Origin: Niabella drilacis
GTDB lineage: Bacteria > Bacteroidota > Bacteroidia > Chitinophagales > Chitinophagaceae
NCBI RefSeq assembly: GCF_900101395.1
Contig: NZ_FMZO01000007.1
Span: 1 to 64,000, forward strand
Direction: 5' to 3'
DNA length: 64,000 bases
Shown here: positions 37,007 to 45,419 of the stretch, one piece after another
Numbering within the stretch: position 1 is the stretch's first letter
Layout of the letters: every line of letters begins with the position of its first letter
Program-made: the position numbers and the translations under genes
The notes under the pieces: model-generated
What the model saw: the letters and a program-made list of their open reading frames with translations, nothing else
The model's database searches: none
What the model was told of the DNA's origin: nothing

Positions 37007-37495
37007 TTAACGCTCCCAGAAGAACGGTGGCTGAATGTTCAACGCCCGCAGGTACACATAACCCTGCCCGCGATGATGAATTTCATTGTCGATAAAGTAC
37101 AGGATGTTCTGGTAAATAGGAAATTCATACTGGCCAAACAGGTTAAAGGTTTCCGAAAAATCTTCTTCGGGGATCTGGTCAAAATAAGTATTGATGGTTG
37201 CTGTTTCGGCATCCCATAATTTCAGCAGGTCTTCTTTGGTTTTGGGTACAATGCCTTCTTCTGTGTAAGGTGTAGCGGCCCGCTCTGCAATGGCTTTTAA
37301 CGCCGGACCACCGATCGACAGCATTTCGATGGCCAGGTCAGAGAACGGACGCATACCCGCAACGGAAAATTCAAACAATTCTTTTTCCGGGAATGCTTCA
37401 ATAACCCTGCGGGTCAGGTTACGGTGTCCCTGCCAATGCTTAAGCAATTGCTCTTTCCCGATTACGGCACTTTGTTGGATTGCTGTTGTTGTCAT
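37007..37495 (-). CDS. DinB-family protein
   Basis: A 162-aa four-helix-bundle protein with the DinB-type 'LLKHWQGHRNLTRRVIEAF' first helix and 'DNEIHHRGQGYVYLRALN' near the C-terminus. The metal ligands are His in the first helix and the HH pair late. The DinB superfamily includes thiol-dependent metalloenzymes and many proteins of unknown substrate. It is convergent with the YafY-type regulator, a pairing common in Bacteroidota. There are two more DinB-like genes in this window, inside the ilv operon. Confidence 0.88.
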   Translation of the reverse strand: MTTTAIQQSAVIGKEQLLKHWQGHRNLTRRVIEAFPEKELFEFSVAGMRPFSDLAIEMLSIGGPALKAIAERAATPYTEEGIVPKTKEDLLKLWDAETATINTYFDQIPEEDFSETFNLFGQYEFPIYQNILYFIDNEIHHRGQGYVYLRALNIQPPFFWER

Positions 37496-37919
37496 GTTAT
37501 TTTTGTTTTATAGATCAAAGCTAAAACCGGGCAGTGACAGCCCTTTGTCAGCAGGAATAAAAAATCTTTTGTTTTATCAGATTAAATGCTTCTCCGTATT
37601 TTGAAGCATCATTCGGTAACGGCACCTGGTTTTTATACAATGCGCCTTTTGCCGCTGGATGTTGAGGCCGCCGGGACTTTTGCGATGTGGTTATTTCTTC
37701 TGTGTGATTCCCGCTTCACTGGTTTGCTGCGGTTACTAAAAATGCTAAATGGATCCAGTATGCCGGTGGTGCATGGAAGATGACGCTGCACAAAATGAAG
37801 CCCTCAATTTAAAAAGCACTTCAAGGGGGTGTCCAAAGATTCAAAGAAAAACAACAATGGCGTGCCGGAAAAATCCGCGTCAATTTGTGCCGTCTGTGAG
37901 CCCCCAATATCATACGCAG
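37496..37919. other. Gene-free spacer downstream of ilvA
   Basis: About 420 bp between the DinB gene's start and the end of ilvA. The short frames here lack protein-like composition. I see no hairpin with a T run that would be an obvious terminator for the long ilv transcript. Confidence 0.45.
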
Positions 37920-39167
37920 TTATACAAGATAACTGAAGAGTGTATTATCCTTATTGAGCTCGGTAAATTCGATCTGTGTTCTTTCCAGGTTTTGGATCAG
38001 GGGATGGTAATCTTCCCGGTGCTTCAGCTCAATGCCGATCAGTGCCGGCCCGCTTTCCTTATTGGTTTTTTGCATGTATTCAAAACGGGTGATATCATCA
38101 TGTGGCCCCAGTACATCGTTTACAAACTCCTTTAAGGCGCCCGGGCGTTGCGCAAAGTTTACGAGGAAATAGTGTTTCAGCCCTTCGTATTGCAGGCTGC
38201 GTTCTTTTATCTCCTGCATCCGGTCGATATCATTGTTGCTGCCGCTTACAATGCATACTACGTTCTTCCCTTTAATTTCTTCCTGCATAAATTCCAGTGC
38301 GGCGATGGATAATGCGCCGGCCGGTTCTGCTACGATGGCATCTTTGTTATACAGTTGCAGAATGGTACTGCAGATCTTTCCTTCCGGTACCAGGCGCATT
38401 TCATCGAGGTGTGCCCTGCAGAGCTCATAGGTAAGCTGGCCTACTTTTTTTACAGCAGCACCGTCTACAAAGCGGTCGATGGTTTTCAGCTCTACCGGTC
38501 CGCCGCTTTTCAATGCCTGGGTCATAGATGGCGCGCCTTCGGGTTCAGCGCCGGTGATCTTTGTATGCGGACTTACTGATTTGATATAGGTGCTTACACC
38601 TGCACAGAGTCCGCCTCCTCCATTGGGTATGATGATATGATCGATCTTCTTCAGGTCGTTCCATATTTCTACGCCCACCGTACCTTGCCCTTCAATGATG
38701 CGCTCATGATCAAAAGGAGGAATAAAGATCATCCCGTTTTCTTCCGTGTAGATCTTTGCGGCGGCGGCACAGTCATCGAAAGTATCCCCGGTAAGGACGA
38801 TCTCAATATTGGCTTCGCCGAACATCTTTGTTTGCTCGATCTTCTGGTTGGGCGTAATGCTGGGCATGAAGATCACCCCTTTTACATTCAGGCGGTTGCA
38901 GCTGTAGGCAACACCCTGCGCATGATTGCCCGCACTGGCGCAAACAATACCTTTTTTCAGATCCTCCGGGCTGAGGGACTGGATCATATTAAAGGCGCCC
39001 CGCAATTTATAGGAGCGAACGATCTGCAGATCCTCTCTTTTTAAGTATACATTGCAGGCGTATTTCCTGGAAAGATTGATATTAAGCTGTAAGGGCGTAT
39101 GCGTTACTACATCTTTAATGCGCGCAGTGGCTTCGGGAAAATTGAGGTGTATGGATGTTGCCTGCAT
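37920..39167 (-). CDS. ilvA: Threonine dehydratase (threonine ammonia-lyase)
   Basis: Converts threonine to 2-oxobutanoate, the first step of isoleucine synthesis. I set the start at 39167 (MQATSIHLNF...), which avoids overlapping the upstream ABC gene and leaves a 22-bp gap. The 415-aa PLP enzyme has the lysine motif 'SYKLRGAFNMI', 'SAGNHAQGVAYSC' and the Gly loop 'PNGGGGLCAG'. A single C-terminal ACT-like domain ('YFLVNFAQRPGALKEFV') suggests feedback control, probably by isoleucine. Last gene of the branched-chain cluster on this strand. Confidence 0.95.
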   Translation of the reverse strand: MQATSIHLNFPEATARIKDVVTHTPLQLNINLSRKYACNVYLKREDLQIVRSYKLRGAFNMIQSLSPEDLKKGIVCASAGNHAQGVAYSCNRLNVKGVIFMPSITPNQKIEQTKMFGEANIEIVLTGDTFDDCAAAAKIYTEENGMIFIPPFDHERIIEGQGTVGVEIWNDLKKIDHIIIPNGGGGLCAGVSTYIKSVSPHTKITGAEPEGAPSMTQALKSGGPVELKTIDRFVDGAAVKKVGQLTYELCRAHLDEMRLVPEGKICSTILQLYNKDAIVAEPAGALSIAALEFMQEEIKGKNVVCIVSGSNNDIDRMQEIKERSLQYEGLKHYFLVNFAQRPGALKEFVNDVLGPHDDITRFEYMQKTNKESGPALIGIELKHREDYHPLIQNLERTQIEFTELNKDNTLFSYLV

Positions 39168-39189
39168 GGTTGTAAAGATGTTTAAATGA

Positions 39190-40641
39190 CTACCGCGATT
39201 GTGTTGCGATGCGGTTGTTTTCGATTGATCTGCCATTTTCCAAAACCAGCTTATGCGTAATGCATGCGGGTAGCTGCGTTTCAAAATGACCTACATAAAT
39301 GATGGTGACGCCGTTCCTGCTGATCTCGTCTACCAGTTTATTGAAGTATTGCGTTTGCTGCTGGTCCAGCCCCTGGCAGGGCTCGTCCAAAACCAGGAGT
39401 TGCGGGTTTTTAATAATGGTGCGCCCTAATAATGCCAGCCGCTGTTTACCGAGCGGGAGCGTGGTCAGGAGCTCATTTTTTACATCATAGAGGTCCAGGA
39501 ATTTCAGGAGCTCATCCAGTTGTTGTTTCTGCATGTACCGCAATTGCCGGTAAAGGCCGTTGCTGTCAAAGAAGCCGGAGGCAAGACTTTGTAGAACGGT
39601 GGCGTTTGCATCAAAATACCAGTGCAGTTCAGGGGAGATCAGGCCGATCCTCCTCTTGATATCCCAGATGCTTTCTCCGCCGCCGCGCTGTACGCCAAAT
39701 AATTTGATATCATTGGCATAAGCCTGGGGATGATCGCCGGTTATCAGGCTCAGGAGGGTAGATTTTCCGGAGCCATTGTGCCCCTGGAGCAACCACCGGT
39801 CTCCGGCGTTCACCTGCCATTGAATGTTGGACAGCACCTGCTTATCGTCATAGCGCACATGAATGTCTTTCATGTGGATCAATGTCTGTGTGGTGTACTG
39901 CGGCGGCTCTTTTAAAAAATGGGGAAGAGGTTTTAATACTTTTTCTTCGAACCGGAACGCTGTTTCATCTGTTGAAAGACGGCCGTCCTTCAGCATCGCA
40001 AAACGATTAACACAGGCGGGGAGCTCCGTGTCATTACTGATCAGGATCAGGGTGCCGCCATTGCCGGTATATGCATTCAGGAGTTCGTTGAGCCGTCCGC
40101 GCGATTTTACATCAAGTCCCGTATAAGGTTGATCAATGATCAGTAATTGCGGGTGCAGCCACAGGGCTTTGATCAGTTGCAGCTTTTTATGCTCCCCGCT
40201 GGATATTTCAAAAAGCTGTTCATCTAATACCCGGGTGTAATCCAGTGTGGCGATCAGCTCCTGTAAACGGACATTGTTTAATGCATGTTCTTTGCCAAAC
40301 AATTCCAGTTCCCTTGCAATGGTAACGGTATCCCTTCTTTGCTGGTGATTGTATCGCTGCTGATAGTAAAAATTCCGGTCGCCTTCCAGGTTGGTAAAGC
40401 GGTACCAGCTTTCTACAAAAAGCGTTGTTGCAGGCAGGGGGCTTTGTGTGTTGAAATGGATGGTGACATCACCGGAATGTCTTACGCTTCCCGCGATCGT
40501 CCTTCCCAGCGTGGTTTTTCCGCTGCCGCTTTCGCCTCTGATGACCCAGCCCTCGCCCGGGTTCACCACAAGCGATATGTTGTGCAGCACGGTTTTGGCA
40601 CCATAGCACACGGACAGATCTTTTATGTTAACTAAGCTCAA
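39190..40641 (-). CDS. ModF-type tandem ABC ATPase in the ilv operon (copy 1)
   Basis: A 483-aa soluble protein with two ABC nucleotide-binding domains and no membrane helices. Domain 1 has Walker A 'GESGSGKTT' (residues 36-44), signature 'SSGEHKKLQ' and Walker B 'LLIIDQPYTGLD', where the catalytic Glu is replaced by Gln. Domain 2 has Walker A 'GHNGSGKSTL', an atypical signature 'LPLGKQRLALL', and a normal 'LLVLDEPCQGLD'. The 'IKRRIGLISPELHWYFD' segment is typical of ModF. It lacks an associated transporter here. The start codon is TTG with no in-frame ATG nearby. It follows ilvC after a strong hairpin and precedes ilvA. It is paralogous to the gene at 50838-52295. Confidence 0.88.
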   Translation of the reverse strand: MSLVNIKDLSVCYGAKTVLHNISLVVNPGEGWVIRGESGSGKTTLGRTIAGSVRHSGDVTIHFNTQSPLPATTLFVESWYRFTNLEGDRNFYYQQRYNHQQRRDTVTIARELELFGKEHALNNVRLQELIATLDYTRVLDEQLFEISSGEHKKLQLIKALWLHPQLLIIDQPYTGLDVKSRGRLNELLNAYTGNGGTLILISNDTELPACVNRFAMLKDGRLSTDETAFRFEEKVLKPLPHFLKEPPQYTTQTLIHMKDIHVRYDDKQVLSNIQWQVNAGDRWLLQGHNGSGKSTLLSLITGDHPQAYANDIKLFGVQRGGGESIWDIKRRIGLISPELHWYFDANATVLQSLASGFFDSNGLYRQLRYMQKQQLDELLKFLDLYDVKNELLTTLPLGKQRLALLGRTIIKNPQLLVLDEPCQGLDQQQTQYFNKLVDEISRNGVTIIYVGHFETQLPACITHKLVLENGRSIENNRIATQSR

Positions 40642-40664
40642 GGATGAAATTTTTTAAAATAAAT

Positions 40665-40716
40665 AAGACCTATAAGGTTTAACCCGTCCGCTGTGGCGGA
40701 AAACCCTATAGGTCTT
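40665..40716 (-). terminator. Long hairpin between ilvC and the tandem-ABC gene
   Basis: AAGACCTATAAGGTTT (40665-40680) and AAACCCTATAGGTCTT (40701-40716) form a 16-bp stem with one unpaired position. An inner stem TCCGC/GCGGA lies inside. T-rich sequence follows in the minus-strand transcript. It may reduce transcription of the ABC and ilvA genes relative to ilvC or protect the upstream mRNA 3' end. A further AGACCTA word follows outside the stem. The repeated words resemble a spacer repeat of this phylum. Confidence 0.55.
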
Positions 40717-40739
40717 TTTAGGTCTTATTGTTGCGGCCG

Positions 40740-42221
40740 TTACGCTGTTTTGATCGCCTTCATGGCGGTCATTGCTTTGCGCAATACCGTTCCTACCAGC
40801 TCTACGGGATGGGAGCGAAGTGCTTCGTTTACCTCTACCAGTTCCTGGTTATCCACAGCGCCGTCTTTTCCTTCGTTGAAATTCTTACCCACCAGGTCGG
40901 TGTCCACCGTTTTCATGAAATCGGCCAGTAATGGCTTGCATGCCTGGTCAAACAGGTAACAGCCATACTCTGCAGTGTCGGAAATAACCCGGTTCATTTC
41001 AAACAGTTTTTTCCGTGCAATGGTATTGGCAATGAGCGGGGTTTCGTGTAAGGATTCATAGTATGCAGACTCCGGTTTAATGCCGGCTTCCACCATGGTT
41101 TCAAAAGCCAGTTCCACCCCGGCTTTGATAAAGGCTGCCATCAGTGTGTAATTATCAAAATATTCCTGGTCCCCGATCTTTACATCGCCCGCCGGTGTTT
41201 TTTCAAATGCAGTTTCGCCGGTCTCCGCTCTCCACTTCAGCAGGTTGGCATCCCCGTTGGCCCAGTCTTCCATCATAATACGGCTGAACTCGCCACTCAT
41301 GATATCGTCCTGGTGCTTCTGGAACAAGGGGCGCATAATGGTTTTCAGTTCTTCTGAGATCCGGAAGGCTTTGATCTTTGCAGGGTTGCTTAAGCGGTCC
41401 ATCATACCGGTAACACCACCATGCTTCAACGCTTCGGTGATCACCTCTACACCGTATTGTACCAGTTTGGAAGCATAACCTGCGTCGATCCCTTTTTCGA
41501 GCATTTTGTCGAAAGAGAGGATAGAGCCGGTTTGCAGCAGACCGCAGAGGATGGTTTGCTCGCCCATCAGGTCTGATTTTACTTCGGCTACAAAAGAAGA
41601 CCGCAATACGCCCGCACGGTGGCCGCCTGTACCTACACAGTAAGCTTTTGCCTGCTCCAGTCCTTTTCCTTCAGGGTCGTTTTCGGGGTGTACCGCAATC
41701 AGTGTGGGTACGCCAAAGCCCCGCAGGTACTCGGCTCTTACTTCACTTCCGGGGCTTTTAGGCGCCACCATAATTACGGTCAGATCTTTACGGATCTGAA
41801 TACCTTCTTCAACGATGTTGAAGCCATGGGAATAAGACAGGGTTGCGCCCTGCTTCATCAACGGCATAACGGCGCTTACCACGCTGGTATGCTGTTTGTC
41901 GGGAGTCAGGTTGATCACCAGGTCTGCCCCGGGGATCAGTTCTTCGTATGTGCCTACGTTAAAATTGTTATCGGTTGCATTTTTCCAGCTGGCTCTTTTT
42001 TCCTCTATGGCTTCTTTACGTAAAGCGTAAGAAACATCCAGACCACTATCTCTTAAGTTTAAGCCCTGGTTCAGGCCCTGAGCGCCGCAACCAACGATCA
42101 CGATTTTTTTCCCTTTTAATGCATCCACGCCATCCAGGAACTCATCGTTGCTCATGAATTCGCAAACGCCCAGTTGGTTTAGCTGTTCCCTCAGGGGTAG
42201 TGTGTTAAAGTAATTTGCCAT
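40740..42221 (-). CDS. ilvC: Ketol-acid reductoisomerase (class II)
   Basis: Converts acetolactate or acetohydroxybutyrate to the dihydroxy acids, using NADPH and Mg2+. The 493-aa length is the long class II form. The Rossmann motif is '[20 protein letters not shown]', and '[15 protein letters not shown]' and the metal-binding acidic residues '[18 protein letters not shown]' follow. The gene starts with ATG. The spacer of 91 bp to the upstream DinB gene is AT-rich with degenerate 'ttgagatt' words and no evident promoter. Confidence 0.97.
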   Translation of the reverse strand: MANYFNTLPLREQLNQLGVCEFMSNDEFLDGVDALKGKKIVIVGCGAQGLNQGLNLRDSGLDVSYALRKEAIEEKRASWKNATDNNFNVGTYEELIPGADLVINLTPDKQHTSVVSAVMPLMKQGATLSYSHGFNIVEEGIQIRKDLTVIMVAPKSPGSEVRAEYLRGFGVPTLIAVHPENDPEGKGLEQAKAYCVGTGGHRAGVLRSSFVAEVKSDLMGEQTILCGLLQTGSILSFDKMLEKGIDAGYASKLVQYGVEVITEALKHGGVTGMMDRLSNPAKIKAFRISEELKTIMRPLFQKHQDDIMSGEFSRIMMEDWANGDANLLKWRAETGETAFEKTPAGDVKIGDQEYFDNYTLMAAFIKAGVELAFETMVEAGIKPESAYYESLHETPLIANTIARKKLFEMNRVISDTAEYGCYLFDQACKPLLADFMKTVDTDLVGKNFNEGKDGAVDNQELVEVNEALRSHPVELVGTVLRKAMTAMKAIKTA

Positions 42222-42312
42222 TGTTATTTGATATTTAGTATTTACGATTTTGAGAATTGAGATCCGGAAATTGAGATTTCAGATCCCGGGTTTGTTATTG
42301 GGTATTTAGTAA

Positions 42313-42774
42313 TTACGGATTGAAAATTCGTGCATAGTCCCGCATCGATTGCCAGTGCAGGGTGTCATGCGCAGCTACTGTTATCAGCATTTCTTCGATG
42401 GTGGTAACCGGCACTCCGAACGTGTCGGTGGTGTACGTGCTGATTTCCCGGAAGCGGTTGGCATCAAGGGCCTCTTTTACGGCTAACGTAAAGGTGCCGG
42501 ACAACGCTATCAGCTCATCGACCTCCTGCTGAGTAGCAGGAGCAGCGGGCCTGCTGCCCTTTTTATAAGCATCCAGCAGGGGAATGACGAACCCGGGGTC
42601 TACCTGTGTAACTTTAAATACCAGGCCGTAACCGCTTACCACCAGGTGACCGAAATTCCAGATAATGTTATTGTTGAAGCCGGCAGGTACCTGGTTGAGC
42701 ACCTCAAGAGGGGTCGCTTTTATAAGGCTGATGGCTTTCTGCCGGATACTGTCGATGATCTTAAGTGTGTACAT
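42313..42774 (-). CDS. DinB-family protein inside the ilv operon
   Basis: A 153-aa helical protein with 'NNNIIWNFGHLVVSGYGLV' (a metal-ligand His) and 'VAAHDTLHWQSMRDYARIF' near the C-terminus, a pattern of the DinB_2 family. It lies 3 bp after the VOC gene stop and upstream of ilvC. Nothing links it biochemically to branched-chain synthesis. It may have been captured by the operon or could tie metal- or thiol-dependent detoxification to it. Confidence 0.82.
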   Translation of the reverse strand: MYTLKIIDSIRQKAISLIKATPLEVLNQVPAGFNNNIIWNFGHLVVSGYGLVFKVTQVDPGFVIPLLDAYKKGSRPAAPATQQEVDELIALSGTFTLAVKEALDANRFREISTYTTDTFGVPVTTIEEMLITVAAHDTLHWQSMRDYARIFNP

Positions 42775-42777
42775 GCG

Positions 42778-43155
42778 TTAATTTTTATCCGTGGATATTT
42801 TTTCGTTAAAGGATATCTTATTGTTAAAGGGATCATTGACCGTAACGCACCAGGAATCATAAAAGGTCTTTTCCAGCCCCGGGCGGTTATACTTGTACTG
42901 TTTGCCGGTGAGTTCGCTATGATACTCCTTTAGCCCGCTGCACCAGATGAAAACCTGCGTGCCCGGTGTGCCGTCCCCATGGTGCTCGCTCAGGTGCAGG
43001 GTGATACCGGCTTTAGCTACTTCCATGTAAACGGGCGTGTTTTCTTCGAAGCGGTGCTCCCAAACAACGGTGAAACCCAGCCAGTGTACGTAGAATTCTA
43101 TGGCCTTATCATAATCAAAGATGCGCAGAACAGGTATGGTCTTTTCTCCGGTCAT
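42778..43155 (-). CDS. VOC-family (glyoxalase/bleomycin-resistance-like) protein
   Basis: A 125-aa protein with the beta-alpha-beta-beta-beta pattern of the vicinal oxygen chelate superfamily: 'VLRIFDYDKAIEFYVHWLGFTVVWE', 'GITLHLSEHHGD' and 'VNDPFNNKISFNE'. A single VOC module should dimerise. It is followed by the DinB gene with 3 bp and starts 8 bp after ilvN. The substrate is unknown. Confidence 0.9.
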   Translation of the reverse strand: MTGEKTIPVLRIFDYDKAIEFYVHWLGFTVVWEHRFEENTPVYMEVAKAGITLHLSEHHGDGTPGTQVFIWCSGLKEYHSELTGKQYKYNRPGLEKTFYDSWCVTVNDPFNNKISFNEKISTDKN

Positions 43156-43163
43156 ATAAAGGA

Positions 43164-43751
43164 TTACATGCTGAAAACCTTGTCCTGCTCATTCAGGAAC
43201 TCATTTTCCACTACTTCTTCCCCTGGTTCCCGGGCTTCAAATTCCTTGATCTTTTTATGAAAGCCCTCACTGCTCTTAATGATGGCTACGCGGGCTCCGC
43301 GCACAAATTCGATCAGCCCGTATTCTTCAAACAGCTTTACCAGTTTATCGGTTTCTTCGCGATGCCCGGTACATTCAAAAACAGTATAGTCGTTATTGAT
43401 GGAAACAACCCGCGCACCGTATTCCCGCAGCACGCGCTCCACGATCATTTTTTCGGTTACCTGGTTGGTGGGTACTTTATACAGGGCCAGCTCCTGCCAG
43501 ATGATCTCGCTGTTCAGGTTGTAGTACGCCTTTAGTACCTCAACCTGTTTTTCTATCTGCTTGCATAGTTTCTTTACCACTTCTTCTGTTTCGTCAATTA
43601 CAATGTTGAACCGGTGAATGCCGGGGATCTCGGATGAAGAGGTGTTCAGACTGTCGATATTGATTTTCCGCCGGGAAAAAATAATCGTAATGCGGGCCAG
43701 CAGACCAATCTGGTCTTCCGCGTAAACGGTTATGGTATATTGTTGTTTCAT
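43164..43751 (-). CDS. ilvN: Acetolactate synthase small (regulatory) subunit
   Basis: A 195-aa protein with an N-terminal ACT domain ('YTITVYAEDQIGLLARITIIFSRRKINIDSLN') and a second small domain with 'YKVPTNQVTEKMIVERVLREYGARVV'. It binds the catalytic subunit IlvB and gives valine feedback inhibition. In this cluster it is separated from ilvB by four other genes, an unusual arrangement since ilvB and ilvN are usually adjacent. The short spacer above it is AT-rich with repeated 'ttatttctta' words. Confidence 0.95.
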   Translation of the reverse strand: MKQQYTITVYAEDQIGLLARITIIFSRRKINIDSLNTSSSEIPGIHRFNIVIDETEEVVKKLCKQIEKQVEVLKAYYNLNSEIIWQELALYKVPTNQVTEKMIVERVLREYGARVVSINNDYTVFECTGHREETDKLVKLFEEYGLIEFVRGARVAIIKSSEGFHKKIKEFEAREPGEEVVENEFLNEQDKVFSM

Positions 43752-43781
43752 TGTTATTTCTTATTTCTGATTTGTTATTTC

Positions 43782-44357
43782 TTATTTTTTTACAGCGATA
43801 ATGATTCCGGTAGACCAGTTGAGCTTTGTCAGGACAAGGTCCCCCCGCAGCTCCAGCATTTTAATGAAGCCGGCGACTCGTTCAGCATGTCCTTCCGGCC
43901 AGTTGGGCTGGGGCAGCATATCGTCAATCAAATAAATGCCCCCGGTCTTTAATAATGCGAATGTTTCTTCAAAAAGATCGTATTTCCCGGGCATGGCATC
44001 GGCAAATATGAGATCAAAGGTCGCTCCATTGTAAGTGGTGATCCATTCGTACCCATCAGCACATACAAATTCGATCCGGTCGTCCTTTAGCTGTTCCTGT
44101 GCCACGCTGATCAGCAGTTCGTTGTTGTCAACGGAAACCAGTGCCGTGCCAGTGTCCATTCCGCTCAGTATCCAGGAGGTTGCCAGACCCGTACCCGTGC
44201 CCAGTTCCAGGATCCGGCCACCCGGTTTGGAGGCGGCCAGGGTCCTTAACAGGCTCCCGGTTTGCAGATCGGAAGGCATGTCAAAACCCAGCGCTTTTGT
44301 TTTGAGCGCGATGGCCTCATATTGAACGGGAAGATTTATGGTTACCTTGTCTGTCAT
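43782..44357 (-). CDS. O-methyltransferase-like SAM-dependent methyltransferase
   Basis: A 191-aa class I methyltransferase with motif I 'ILELGTGTGLATSWILSGMD', the acidic 'VSVDNNELLI' loop, and 'FDLIFADAMPGKYDL'. A late helix 'LIDDMLPQPNWPEGHAERV' corresponds to the O-methyltransferase family pattern. The start overlaps the stop of the upstream monooxygenase gene by 4 bp, so the two are translationally coupled. Substrate not known. Confidence 0.85.
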   Translation of the reverse strand: MTDKVTINLPVQYEAIALKTKALGFDMPSDLQTGSLLRTLAASKPGGRILELGTGTGLATSWILSGMDTGTALVSVDNNELLISVAQEQLKDDRIEFVCADGYEWITTYNGATFDLIFADAMPGKYDLFEETFALLKTGGIYLIDDMLPQPNWPEGHAERVAGFIKMLELRGDLVLTKLNWSTGIIIAVKK

Positions 44358-44653
44358 GCTGCTTTACCGGTTCTTTGATAATGTTCCACTACGGGGAACG
44401 GGGCATAAAAATGATGCAGCAGCATTTTCCATTGCTGGTATGCCGCGCTTTTCCTAAACCCTTCTGTATGATCCTCCGGGGTTTGCCAGCGTACGATCAA
44501 TATATATTTATCTGCTTCTTCCACTGACTTCAGTAACTCATGTTGCAAGTATCCTTTCATGGAGCTAATGATGCTTTTCGCTTTCTCGAAGGAAGCTAAA
44601 AAATCATGCTCCATTCCCGGAATAATATTCAATATTGCAATTTCAGTTATCAT
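44354..44653 (-). CDS. Antibiotic biosynthesis monooxygenase (ABM)-fold protein
   Basis: A 99-aa protein with the ABM pattern: 'MITEIAILNIIPGMEHDFLASFEKA', 'GYLQHELLKSVEEADKYILIVRW' and 'HTEGFRKSAAYQQWKMLLHHF'. The ABM fold is a ferredoxin-like dimer used for heme, quinone or small-ligand oxidation. It precedes the methyltransferase with a 4-bp overlap. It may be in the same cargo block as the toxin pair upstream. Confidence 0.88.
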   Translation of the reverse strand: MITEIAILNIIPGMEHDFLASFEKAKSIISSMKGYLQHELLKSVEEADKYILIVRWQTPEDHTEGFRKSAAYQQWKMLLHHFYAPFPVVEHYQRTGKAA

Positions 44654-44663
44654 GCTAAATACA

Positions 44664-45089
44664 TTAAGCTATGATTGTAAGCAGTTCTTTTGCTGTAACC
44701 ACCGGCAACGAAGACTGCTCCAGTTTCTTTAAATCTTTCATGTTTGAAGTGATGAAGTAATCCATTTTTCCTTCTAAAGCTATTTGATATAATACTGCGT
44801 CCTCCAGGTCGTTTTTGGCATGATGATAAGCATGCTCAACGGTCTTATTAGAGCAAGGAAGTACTTTAATAAACGTATTGAATTCAAGCATTGCCTTTTT
44901 AAATTCCCGGGCATAAATACTTTTTCTGATTAAATAGGTTGTCGTGTTGAGTACGGATTCTGAAAAACAGGCTTTCAGTACCATTTTCTCAGAGGCTTCA
45001 ATGATGGCTACTGCATATTTATGCCCATTCCGGTCCGGCAAAAAGAAATCGACTACAATATTTGTGTCAAGGAATACGCTATATGCCAT
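44664..45089 (-). CDS. PIN-domain ribonuclease toxin (VapC-like)
   Basis: A 141-aa protein with the PIN acidic residues: Asp in 'SVFLDTNIVVDFFLPDR' near the N-terminus, 'NDLEDAVLYQIALE' in the middle and 'YFITSNMKDL' late. It overlaps the antitoxin gene by 11 bp, the usual order antitoxin first. PIN toxins cleave RNA such as tRNA or rRNA. Inserted between ilvB and the ABM gene, on the operon's strand. Confidence 0.88.
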   Translation of the reverse strand: MAYSVFLDTNIVVDFFLPDRNGHKYAVAIIEASEKMVLKACFSESVLNTTTYLIRKSIYAREFKKAMLEFNTFIKVLPCSNKTVEHAYHHAKNDLEDAVLYQIALEGKMDYFITSNMKDLKKLEQSSLPVVTAKELLTIIA

Positions 45090-45321
45090 ATTTTTCTTTT
45101 AGATAGTTATCCCTTTCTTTGTCAATATCCTCAATTTTGATATCACTGATGATACCGGCATATTTTTCTACAAAAGATTTTCCGGTTGTTTTTTTATCGC
45201 TTACCAATTTTGCGAAATATTCCTCCGCTATCCTTGATACGGATGTTTTTTGCTTTTCCGCATACAACTTTATTTTAGCCGCAACACTTTCTTCTATTGT
45301 TAAGTTCAATTTTGTGGTCAT
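45079..45321 (-). CDS. DUF6364-like antitoxin
   Basis: An 80-aa protein with a ribbon-helix-helix-like start 'KLNLTIEESVAAKIKLYAEKQKTSVSRIAEEYFAKLV', the pattern of DUF6364 antitoxins, and a C-terminal tail that would bind the PIN toxin. It starts 98 bp after the ilvB stop, a gap long enough for its own promoter, though I see no exact TAnnTTTG match. Confidence 0.85.
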   Translation of the reverse strand: MTTKLNLTIEESVAAKIKLYAEKQKTSVSRIAEEYFAKLVSDKKTTGKSFVEKYAGIISDIKIEDIDKERDNYLKEKYGI

Positions 45322-45419
45322 AAAAATTGTTTCTATAAAGATACGCCTATTTTTTATTTATACGTATAGCTTGTTATGGGTGTTCACCAAACGCTAAGCA
45401 ATAAACCTCAAACCATAAA

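Noticed and set aside
37586-38135. Short plus-strand frames in and beside the spacer after ilvA
   Set aside because: They lack homology-like patterns and partly overlap ilvA in antisense.
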